Source: Acidobacteriota bacterium (GTDB lineage: Bacteria; Acidobacteriota; Terriglobia; Terriglobales; Acidobacteriaceae). Taken from it: a stretch of DNA of 7,570 nt. The notes under the pieces were generated by a model. The model was given only the letters and a program-made list of their open reading frames with translations, searched no databases and was not told where the DNA came from. A program made the translations under genes and the position numbers. Location of the stretch: positions 1 through 7,570 of the forward strand of contig JAJZAL010000251.1 of the NCBI GenBank assembly GCA_021799405.1, read 5' to 3'. Positions 1 to 5,281 of the stretch are shown here, piece by piece (position 1 is the first letter of the stretch; the number at the start of each line of letters is the position of its first letter).

Positions 1-242
1 GAGTGTGATCTTGTCATTGGCGTGCCGTAAAAGCGCCTGGAGGGTCATCATATCTTCTCGCCTGGATTTCAACAAAGTGCCTGAAGCGTGGCGGGAGGTA
101 CGCGCTTGTGGATCTCGATAACTCTTGCGACTGGCCGGATATGGCACTTTCTGAAGTGTGGATTTTTCTGCCCGGAATCGCGCATCGCTTCTCGTGCGTG
201 GAGGACATTGAGGCAGTACGGTCGCTTGCCCCATCGGTGCTA
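1..242. other. Left-edge stretch without a recognisable gene
   Basis: I see no gene that I can support here. The + strand has one stop-free frame from about 9 to the TAG at 252-254, but it has no convincing start or ribosome site and no motif I recognise. A 64-codon frame on the - strand (14-208) is also featureless. The stretch may be the tail of a decayed gene or plain intergenic DNA left of the tad block. Confidence 0.4.
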
Positions 243-269
243 TTGACAGCCTAGTTATCCCCATATACA
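243..269 (+). promoter_or_regulatory. Putative sigma70-type promoter for the tad-like operon
   Basis: A perfect -35 hexamer TTGACA (243-248) is followed after 15 nt by TATACA (264-269), a five-of-six match to the -10 consensus. The spacer is a little short. The element lies 45 nt upstream of the TadG-like start and is the only good promoter match in the left intergenic stretch. Transcription would begin near 276. This is inferred from consensus only. Confidence 0.45.
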
Positions 270-313
270 AACAAGCCGTAGTATGTGGCTGCGGCGAATG
301 AGACACATCAGTT

Positions 314-1612
314 ATGAGTGGAAAAATGCGTCGATTACGGAACTTTATCCTCCGTGTATATCAAGAGACCAGCGGTCAAGCCATCATCTTATTTGCGATA
401 GTTCTGCCTGTCCTCGTTGCTTTTGCCGCTATGGCAATCGACCTTGGAATTCTTCATTATCAGAAGGAGCAGTTGCAATCCGCGGCTCAAGCTGCCGCGA
501 TGGCCGGTGCCATGCAAATAAGCGCATGTAGCGGTTTTGCCGATTGCTCTGCCATGACGACTGCCGCGCTCGATGCACTGACTGAGAACGGCTACACCAA
601 TATCACGCTGAACACGCAGTGTGGCTCTACAAGCGGAAATAATCTCATTTTAACCCTCAACAATGGTCCTTGTGCATTGGGTTCCACCGCGAACGACCCC
701 AACTATGGGAACGCTAACTACGTGGAAGCCGTGGTCTCGAAGGATGAGCCGACCTATTTCGCTCGCCTCATCGGCATAAATCATGTAATGGTTGTGGCCA
801 GAGCAGAAGCCACGCTCGGCAACTCTCCCTTCTGCCTGTATTTCTCTACGGGAGATACTTCTGCCTCTGCGTCGGAGGCTGTCCGCATCAACGGCGCCGC
901 AAGCATCACGGCATCCTGTGGCCTTATCGACGACTCGGGATCCAGTACGGCGTTATTGATGAATGGCGGCACACTTACAACGACGGTGACCGATATCCAC
1001 GGTGGAGCGCTTATTAACGCCGGCACCATCAGTCCATCGCCCAGCTTGAATGCTCCAGCCCTCCCGGACCCCTTGAGCTATCTTCAGCCTCCGGTCTCCG
1101 GCTCCTGTACCTCGATCCCGAATCAGGCGACGACGATCTTTCCAGGCACGTATTGTAACGGCATCACGATCAATGGAAGCGAAAATGTTACATTCAGCCC
1201 CGGCGTTTACTATATGGAAGGCAACCTGATTGTGAACGGAAATGACACCGTATCGGGGAACGGCGTTACCTTCTATTTCTCCTCTGGTTCGCTCACGATG
1301 AATGGCGGATCTCACGTCAACTTTGTGGCCCCAACCACCGGAACCTACGCGGGCATTCTCTATTATCAGAATCCCTCGGATACGAGCACGATCATCCTGA
1401 ATGGAGACTCGACTTCAATCTACCAGGGAGTGGTGTACGCTCCCGGAGCGAATCTCACCATCAACGGTGGCGGGAATGTCGCCGCATATACGATCCTCGA
1501 CACTCAATCCATCATAGACAACGGCAATGGGAGCTTTGGCCTCGGCGACAATTACTCTTCGTTACCTGGAGGAGACCCGATTAAGGGCCCGGCTCCGGTA
1601 CTTTCGGAGTGA
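314..1612 (+). CDS. TadG-like Flp pilus-assembly protein with Asn-Gly-rich C-terminal beta domain
   Basis: This 432-residue protein has the TadE/G N-terminus: a short basic stretch, then Glu-Thr-Ser-Gly-Gln at 18-22 leading into a hydrophobic helix (about 23-45) that ends in Asp-Leu-Gly, then an Ala-rich segment (56-66). Such proteins are inner-membrane anchored with the bulk outside, and they belong to Tad/Flp pilus systems as minor pilin or assembly factors. The segment at about 138-168, with DEPTYFARLIGI, is also typical of TadG. From about 190 the protein is Gly/Asn/Ser/Thr-rich, with at least seven hydrophobic-x-hydrophobic-Asn-Gly units and Gly-Val-Tyr-Tyr type turns, suggesting a beta-solenoid or similar fold. 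Eight cysteines lie between residues 72 and 281. It starts the three-gene block, and its stop overlaps or nearly touches the next start. The start is ATG 314 with a weak ribosome site; ATG 326 (Met5) is an alternative. The exact role of the C-terminal domain is unknown. Confidence 0.85.
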   Translation: MSGKMRRLRNFILRVYQETSGQAIILFAIVLPVLVAFAAMAIDLGILHYQKEQLQSAAQAAAMAGAMQISACSGFADCSAMTTAALDALTENGYTNITLNTQCGSTSGNNLILTLNNGPCALGSTANDPNYGNANYVEAVVSKDEPTYFARLIGINHVMVVARAEATLGNSPFCLYFSTGDTSASASEAVRINGAASITASCGLIDDSGSSTALLMNGGTLTTTVTDIHGGALINAGTISPSPSLNAPALPDPLSYLQPPVSGSCTSIPNQATTIFPGTYCNGITINGSENVTFSPGVYYMEGNLIVNGNDTVSGNGVTFYFSSGSLTMNGGSHVNFVAPTTGTYAGILYYQNPSDTSTIILNGDSTSIYQGVVYAPGANLTINGGGNVAAYTILDTQSIIDNGNGSFGLGDNYSSLPGGDPIKGPAPVLSE

Positions 1613-1614
1613 GC

Positions 1615-2076
1615 GTGAAACGTAGTCTTCAGCATCGTTGGATCATGGGCAGCGAAGCAGGTTCCAGCCTGATCGAGGTTGCTGTCATTCTGCTCGTGTT
1701 GCTGGCGCTGTTTTCCGGGGCTGTCGATCTCGGAGTCGCCCTGTATTACTCCAACACGCTGCAAAAAGCAGCCGATGCGGGCGCTCTTTATGGATCGCAA
1801 AACCCCACCGATACAGCAGGCATGATCCAGGCCGCTGATCAGGATGCACAGGACGTACCGGGGATCAACGCTTCGGCAATTTATGGTTGCGAATGCAGCA
1901 ACGGCTCCAGCCAGACGCCTAATTGCACAGTAACGCCTTCGTGTCCCAGCGGCACAAGCGAAACTTACTATGTGAGCGTCACCGCAAGGACTACGTATAA
2001 AGCGCTCATTCCCTGGCCTGGCCTTCAGTCCTCGTACAATCTTGGGTCCACGGTTACCCTTCCCACTGCACAATGA
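1615..2076 (+). CDS. TadE-like minor pilin/assembly protein (first)
   Basis: This small 153-residue protein has one N-terminal membrane helix (about 18-45) opening with Gly-Ser-Ser-Leu-Ile-Glu. That is a pseudopilin-like segment with the conserved Glu (residue 21), and the helix is followed by Asp-Leu-Gly and an Ala-rich amphipathic stretch. This is the TadE layout. TadE-type proteins are thought to be processed as pseudopilins and to help assemble or anchor the Tad pilus at the inner membrane. The outer part has four cysteines (92, 94, 104, 110) in a Cys-x-Cys ... Cys ... Cys pattern that could form disulfides. I chose GTG 1615 because GGAG lies at 1606-1609, five bases upstream. GTG 1609, which overlaps the previous stop as GTGA, is an equally possible start and would imply translational coupling. 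It is co-transcribed with the TadG-like gene. Confidence 0.8.
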   Translation: MKRSLQHRWIMGSEAGSSLIEVAVILLVLLALFSGAVDLGVALYYSNTLQKAADAGALYGSQNPTDTAGMIQAADQDAQDVPGINASAIYGCECSNGSSQTPNCTVTPSCPSGTSETYYVSVTARTTYKALIPWPGLQSSYNLGSTVTLPTAQ

Positions 2077-2083
2077 GCCCCCC

Positions 2084-2584
2084 ATGACTCACAAATTGCG
2101 ATACATCGTGAAAGGCCTGCGACACAATGAAGCTGGCGCCACCCTGGCCGAATTCGCGATCACGTGCATTATCCTCCTGACGGCGCTCGTTGCCGTGGCA
2201 GAGTTCTGCATTGCGTTGTACACATACGAGTTTGTTTCCTATAGCGCACAACAGGCTGGACAATACGCCATCGTGCGCGGCGCCCACTGGAGGTCCTCAG
2301 CCTGCGCAACCAGGAGCAGTTATGGTTGCAATGCCACAGCGGCCGATATTCAGAACTATGTAAAAGGGCTCGCGCCGCCTGGCGTGAATCCAGATTCCAT
2401 CACCGTCAATGCGTCATGGCCGGGTAAGAAGCTCAGCGGTGCCACGACCGGATGTTCGGTCCCAAACAGCGATGGCTGCCTCGTAAAAATCAGCGTGAGC
2501 TATCCCTTCAGCATGCATATTCCGCTGTTACCCGCACTGACCGTGAGATTCGCTGCGCATTCAGACATGGTCATACAGCAGTGA
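2084..2584 (+). CDS. TadE-like minor pilin/assembly protein (second)
   Basis: This 166-residue protein has the TadE pattern: a basic N-terminus, then Asn-Glu-Ala-Gly-Ala-Thr-Leu-Ala-Glu-Phe (15-24) leading into a membrane helix (about 20-45), and an exported remainder. The Glu at 23 sits where pseudopilins carry their conserved Glu. Six cysteines occur (28, 42, 74, 82, 124, 132). The last four lie in the exported part and could form two disulfides. The C-terminal region (about 135-166) is alternating hydrophobic and probably beta, as in other TadE proteins. It lies 7 nt after the previous stop, so it is the third gene of the same operon. I chose ATG 2084; a TTG at 2042 would extend the frame into the previous gene with implausible sequence. 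No strong ribosome site is visible, which fits translation coupled to the upstream gene. Confidence 0.8.
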   Translation: MTHKLRYIVKGLRHNEAGATLAEFAITCIILLTALVAVAEFCIALYTYEFVSYSAQQAGQYAIVRGAHWRSSACATRSSYGCNATAADIQNYVKGLAPPGVNPDSITVNASWPGKKLSGATTGCSVPNSDGCLVKISVSYPFSMHIPLLPALTVRFAAHSDMVIQQ

Positions 2585-2642
2585 ATTCGTGCTGAATCCT
2601 CCGCCGGAGTTCCCTGAGAGGTCTTGTTCGGACAGGAAAAAT

Positions 2643-2659
2643 CGCGAACTTCTTTCGCG
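2643..2659 (-). terminator. Small hairpin, terminator-like if read on the - strand
   Basis: CGCGAA (2643-2648) and TTCGCG (2654-2659) form a perfect 6-bp stem around a 5-nt loop. On the + strand no T-run follows. On the - strand the stem is followed by ATTTTT (complement of 2637-2642), the layout of a weak intrinsic terminator. No - strand gene ends here, so the role is uncertain; it could limit antisense transcription into the tad block. Confidence 0.25.
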
Positions 2660-2707
2660 TCAGTCAAAGCTCTCGCTCGGAACCCATCCCCGATTTCCAT
2701 GAGAGCA

Positions 2708-2719
2708 ATACCCGGGTAT
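2708..2719. repeat. 12-bp perfect palindrome ATACCCGGGTAT
   Basis: A perfect 12-bp palindrome centred on CCCGGG lies about 107 bases upstream of the phosphoesterase start. A dimeric regulator could bind such a site, but only one copy is present and no adjacent regulator gene is visible, so this is a sequence observation only. Confidence 0.3.
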
Positions 2720-2808
2720 CCACGGAACAGTTGATGGGTACTGGTGGACGGGCATTCGTGGTGCGGTGCGCATTGTTCCGCGCTGCCGCGACAGGCTAGT
2801 CTGGGAGC

Positions 2809-2815
2809 AAGGAGG
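2809..2815 (+). promoter_or_regulatory. Strong ribosome binding site for the phosphoesterase gene
   Basis: AAGGAGG ends 10 nt before ATG 2826. This match to the 16S 3' end fixes the start at 2826 rather than the in-frame GTG at 2766. Confidence 0.75.
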
Positions 2816-2825
2816 ATTCCCCCAA

Positions 2826-3967
2826 ATGCTTCAAACCCGCGCCATCGCACCGCATCTGACCCGCCACAACGAGGTAGGCAAACCTCGCCGCCCCGTCGGT
2901 GACCCAGTCGCTCCGCTCAAAGAGTACACGCGCTTCATTCCCATTCCGTACGTTCCGCCGAATCAGTACTCTGTATCGCTGGATATTCTTGATCCAGACG
3001 CTGCGCAGGGTGCTCGTGATGAGGGACGGCTCGTCTTTCATTGCGTCGGTGATATTGGCGGCATCAATGGAACGGCGACGGAAGAGGCGCTCGCAACCGC
3101 CATGGAGGACCAGATCAAGCTGGCGAGTCCACAAAGCCTGCCGCGTTTCCACTATGTACTTGGCGACGTGATTTACTACAACGGTCAGGAGCGGCTATAC
3201 AAGCAAGAATTTTACGAGCCGTATCAATACTACCCCGCGCTGATCTTCGCCATACCGGGCAACCATGACGGCGATACTCGCGTGCACTGGGGGACCCCAG
3301 GGATACAGAGCCATCGCTTTATGGATTTTTCAATAATTTCTGTGCTCCGGCGCCAGAGCATGTGACGCCCTACCGCATGTCCATGACGCAGCCCTATTGC
3401 TACTGGACATTGCATGCTCCTTTTGTGACGATCATCGGACTTTATTCGAATGTCGAAGGCAGCCTGGACGCGCGCGGACGAAGTGAGCAGCAGGCGTATC
3501 TGGAGCAGCAATTGAGTACAGCACCGGCCGATGCCAAGGTCTTGATCGCGGTGCATCATCCACCCTATTCGCTGGACGGCGCGCACGGAGGAACTCCTGA
3601 AATCCTGATAGCGATTGACCGCGCGATCGAGGCCTCGGGCCGTCTGCCGAACGCGGTGCTTTCCGGTCATGTACACAACTATCAACGGTTTACGAGGACG
3701 TTGGAAGGGAAACAAATTCCATATATCGTAGCCGGCGCGGGCGGTTATGCGAACGATGCGCGCAGCATGCACAAGATGCAGAGGAAGCTACTGAACGTAC
3801 AATTGCCGTTTCAGACGACCCTCAGCGATGTTGTGCTGAACAACTTTCAGCAAGACGAACCAGGATTCCTGCGCATTACCGCAGATCCAAACTCTTTACT
3901 GCTGGAATACTTTATCGTTCGCTTTTCCGATGACTCGGTGGAGCTATTCGACCAGGTGGCAGTTTAG
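2826..3967 (+). pseudogene. Calcineurin-like metallophosphoesterase, split by a one-base frameshift
   Basis: The gene would encode about 380 residues of the calcineurin-like phosphoesterase superfamily: enzymes with two metal ions that hydrolyse phosphomono- or diesters. The substrate cannot be told from sequence. The N-terminal half (2826-3293) has VGDIGG (about 74-79, in place of the usual GDxHG), GDVIYYNG (113-120) and GNHDGD (145-150). The C-terminal half, in another frame (3293-3967), has HHPPYS (244-249) and SGHVHNYQRF (280-289). Conserved-looking sequence runs on in the second frame well upstream of its first start codon, with residues DPRDTEPSLYGFFNNF read from 3293. The break therefore lies at the G5 run 3289-3293, and one added G gives a continuous Trp-Gly-Asp-Pro. 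As printed, the first frame ends at TGA 3363-3365. It lacks a signal peptide I can recognise. It could be a recent pseudogene, a sequencing indel, or, less likely, a gene with -1 slippage. The family is clear; its function in the cell is not. Confidence 0.8.
3289..3293 (+). other. Frameshift site: G5 run in the phosphoesterase gene
   Basis: Five G residues sit in a GGGGGACCCC context. Upstream codons start at positions divisible by 3. Downstream homologous codons start one base earlier in phase, so the window lacks one base relative to an intact gene. A -1 ribosomal slip here would also restore the frame, since the glycine tRNA on GGG (3291-3293) can re-pair perfectly on GGG at 3290-3292. Confidence 0.75.
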
Positions 3968-3983
3968 GGCGAGCGGGAGTCCG

Positions 3984-3998
3984 CCCGGCTTTGCCGGG
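3984..3998 (+). repeat. GC-rich hairpin after the phosphoesterase gene (IS200-like end hairpin)
   Basis: CCCGGC (3984-3989), a TTT loop and GCCGGG (3993-3998) form a perfect 6-bp stem 16 nt after the phosphoesterase stop. No T-run follows, so it is not a classic intrinsic terminator. Given the IS200-like sequence downstream, it is more likely the left-end hairpin bound by TnpA, though it might still weaken read-through. Confidence 0.5.
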
Positions 3999-4037
3999 GT
4001 GGCAGTAGAAGTCTGACATGTTCGGGAGTCCATCCAA

Positions 4038-4080
4038 GAAACTCCAATCGTGAGCCGCCAAGCACACAAGGAGGAGTTTC
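4038..4080 (+). promoter_or_regulatory. Inverted repeat covering the tnpA ribosome site
   Basis: GAAACTCC (4038-4045) pairs perfectly with GGAGTTTC (4073-4080) across a 27-nt loop. The right arm takes in the end of AAGGAGG (4068-4074), the ribosome site 9 nt before ATG 4084. In IS200 elements a leader stem-loop that hides the tnpA ribosome site is known to hold translation down; this pairing fits that arrangement. It is inferred from sequence complementarity. Confidence 0.45.
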
Positions 4081-4083
4081 CGG

Positions 4084-4248
4084 ATGGACGAGTATGAGAG
4101 CTTAAGTCACTCCCAGTGTTCTGTCGCGGAAATACGTGAACAGAGTCTAGCCAGCTTCTGGAAGATTGAATCTGCTGTGGCAGTCCAGTCCAGTCCAGTC
4201 GAGGCGTTCGGCGATTTCCGCGTTGGACAGTCCATCGCCCGACCATAG
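4084..4248 (+). pseudogene. tnpA: IS200-type transposase tnpA, 5' fragment
   Basis: The frame runs 54 codons from ATG 4084 to TAG 4246-4248, but only the first ten residues (MDEYESLSHS) look like IS200 TnpA, a Y1 single-strand HUH transposase usually of roughly 130-150 residues. The rest is read antisense across the IS630 relic and is not transposase sequence. The HUH motif and catalytic tyrosine are absent. A good ribosome site (AAGGAGG, 4068-4074) remains, so a short nonsense peptide could still be made. The evidence is a short match to a remembered N-terminus backed by the upstream hairpins. Confidence 0.5.
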
Positions 4249-4395
4249 CACCAGCTTGGCGCGCGAAACCAGCGCGTGCGGAAGGCTGCGCGAACCAGCA
4301 AATCCGTTCAGTTCCTCACGCTCTTCTGCAGTTAACTTCAGACAGGGTTTGGGACGGCCGGTCGGCACGCTCATGCATATTCCGAATCGGCTCAT
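4107..4395 (-). pseudogene. IS630-family transposase relic with large internal deletion
   Basis: Reading the - strand from ATG at 4374 (or 4395), about 55 residues match the start of IS630-type transposases: a Gly-Arg-Pro-Lys segment, LTAEEREEL, then a helix-turn-helix (SRAKLVLWSGDGLSNAEIAE) that binds the element ends. Homology ends after Glu-Arg-Leu-Asp-Trp-Thr-Gly at about 4190. From there the next frame gives WTATADSIFQKLARLCSRIS and a TGA at 4107-4109, which resembles the C-terminus of the same family as I recall it. Some 270-300 residues carrying the DDE catalytic core are therefore missing and the two ends are joined out of frame. The junction lies in four tandem CAGTC units. The relic cannot make a working transposase. 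The N-terminal assignment is firmer than the C-terminal one. Confidence 0.6.
4181..4200. repeat. Four tandem copies of CAGTC
   Basis: The 5-bp unit is repeated exactly four times with no mismatch, at the point where the N- and C-terminal pieces of the IS630 relic meet. Because the unit is not a multiple of three, copy-number change would shift the frame. It probably marks the deletion junction or grew by slippage afterwards. Confidence 0.9.
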
Positions 4396-4540
4396 AATGC
4401 TAGTTATTTATGGGACAAAGACTAGTTCTTCATAATCCAGAGGGTTGATCTGTACTGTCTGGGTGACGTTCATCACAGAGAATCTCGCGGAAATCTCCAA
4501 ACCATTAGGCAGGCACATCCATGCCGGATTTGGGGATGCG
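4396..4540. other. IS630 relic flank and leader of the ABC exporter operon
   Basis: This stretch joins the 5' flank of the IS630 relic to the ABC operon. The part up to about 4435 is AT-rich and probably contains the outer end of the IS630 element. An outside-in reading of the - strand (TATGAAGAACTAGTC...) loosely resembles the other side (TATGAGAGCTTAAGTC... from 4093), but the match is gapped. I see no strong promoter. A TTG at 4445 opens the ABC frame early but yields no family-like sequence. Confidence 0.35.
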
Positions 4541-5278
4541 ATGGCGACAGTACCCCACAACACCGCAAGCGTAGCGGAGGTGGTTTTCCACGTTCAATCC
4601 GTGTCGAAAATCTACCAGACCGGCGATGTCACCGTCACTGCGCTGCGCGGCGTCAGTCTCGATCTCGCTGCCGGCGAATTCATCGTTATTCTCGGCCCTT
4701 CGGGCAGCGGGAAATCCACGCTTCTCAACATCATGGGCGGCCTGGATACGCCGACAACGGGCGATGTCCGATTTCGCGATCACTGGCTCTCCCAGGCCGG
4801 TGATGCGGGCCTCACGCAGTTTCGGCGCGAGCACGTCGGCTTCGTCTTCCAGTTCTACAACCTCATCCCAAGTCTCACCGCGCTGGAGAATGTCACCCTC
4901 GTCACTGAGATTGCCGAGCACGCCATGGACCCCCGCGAAGCCCTGCGCCTCGTCGGACTTACCGAGCGCCAAAACCATTTCCCGTCGCAACTCTCCGGCG
5001 GAGAGCAGCAGCGCGTCGCGATTGCGCGCGCCATCGCCAAAACGCCTGACATTTTACTCTGTGACGAGCCCACAGGCGCGCTCGATTACCCTACGGCAAA
5101 GCTTATCCTCGACGTTCTCGCCCATGTCAATCAGGAGTTGCATACCCTCGTCGCCGTTATCACTCACAACACTGCCATCGCAGATATGGCAGACCGTGTC
5201 ATCCGTCTCCGCAGCGGAGAAATCACCGAGATCACGCGCAACGTCAGAAAATCGCGGCCCGACGAGTTGGAGTGGTGA
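4541..5278 (+). CDS. ABC exporter ATP-binding protein, LolD/MacB type
   Basis: This 245-residue nucleotide-binding subunit powers an inner-membrane ABC system by hydrolysing ATP on the cytoplasmic face. All motifs are intact: Walker [10 protein letters not shown] (52-60), Q-loop Gln104 in FVFQFYNL, signature LSGGEQQ (151-157), Walker [13 protein letters not shown] (171-182) and switch His209. The EPTGALD stretch and the [16 protein letters not shown] segment are typical of the LolD/MacB/FtsE-like group, whose partners are FtsX-type permeases; these move lipoproteins, antibiotics or peptides away from the membrane by mechanotransmission rather than import. The permease gene starts 3 nt downstream, so the two are one operon. 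I chose ATG 4541 because family homology begins soon after it; the ribosome site (GGGGAT, 4532-4537) is weak. Codons end in C more often than in the tad block. The substrate cannot be told from sequence. Confidence 0.9.
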   Translation: MATVPHNTASVAEVVFHVQSVSKIYQTGDVTVTALRGVSLDLAAGEFIVILGPSGSGKSTLLNIMGGLDTPTTGDVRFRDHWLSQAGDAGLTQFRREHVGFVFQFYNLIPSLTALENVTLVTEIAEHAMDPREALRLVGLTERQNHFPSQLSGGEQQRVAIARAIAKTPDILLCDEPTGALDYPTAKLILDVLAHVNQELHTLVAVITHNTAIADMADRVIRLRSGEITEITRNVRKSRPDELEW

Positions 5279-5281
5279 CCC

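Larger units (their letters stand above)
2585..2825. other. Intergenic region between the tad-like block and the phosphoesterase gene
   Basis: About 240 bases without a gene. It contains a perfect 6-bp stem hairpin (2643-2659), a 12-bp perfect palindrome (2708-2719) and the ribosome site of the next gene. I see no clear + strand intrinsic terminator for the tad block and no strong sigma70 promoter. A GTG at 2766 would extend the phosphoesterase frame by 20 residues, but those residues do not look like a conserved N-terminus. Confidence 0.5.
3968..4117 (+). mobile_element. IS200-like element, left-end relic
   Basis: Just after the phosphoesterase stop the sequence takes the form of the left end of an IS200/IS605-family element. 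It has a GC-rich end hairpin (3984-3998), a leader of about 80 nt with an inverted repeat covering the ribosome site, then ATG 4084 opening a frame that begins MDEYESLSHS, the typical start of IS200-type TnpA proteins as I recall them. Homology stops after about ten codons, where IS630-like sequence from the other strand begins. The left boundary is uncertain because IS200 elements have no terminal inverted repeats. No right end is visible. The relic cannot encode an active HUH transposase. Confidence 0.55.

Noticed and set aside
9..254. Stop-free + strand frame at the left edge
   Set aside because: It has no credible start, ribosome site or recognisable motif, and an in-frame stop lies just upstream. 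It could be a gene remnant but cannot be supported.
254..262. TTATCCCCA as a DnaA box
   Set aside because: It is a single near-match with no other boxes, no AT-rich unwinding region and no replication gene nearby.
2500..2850. Long - strand frame across the intergenic region
   Set aside because: It is antisense to the end of the TadE-like gene, lacks family features and has a composition expected of a shadow frame.
3230..3772. 180-codon - strand frame over the phosphoesterase
   Set aside because: It lies antisense to clearly conserved phosphoesterase motifs and spans the frameshift; its sequence shows no domain.
3984..3998. Hairpin as an intrinsic terminator of the phosphoesterase gene
   Set aside because: The stem is suitable but no T-run follows, and the flanking IS200-like sequence explains it better as an element-end hairpin.
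4181..4200. CAGTC repeats as a CRISPR or iteron array
   Set aside because: The units are 5 bp with no spacers, there are only four, and no cas or rep gene is near.
4166..4435. 89-codon + strand frame over the IS630 relic
   Set aside because: It is antisense to the recognisable IS630 N-terminus and has no ribosome site or motif.
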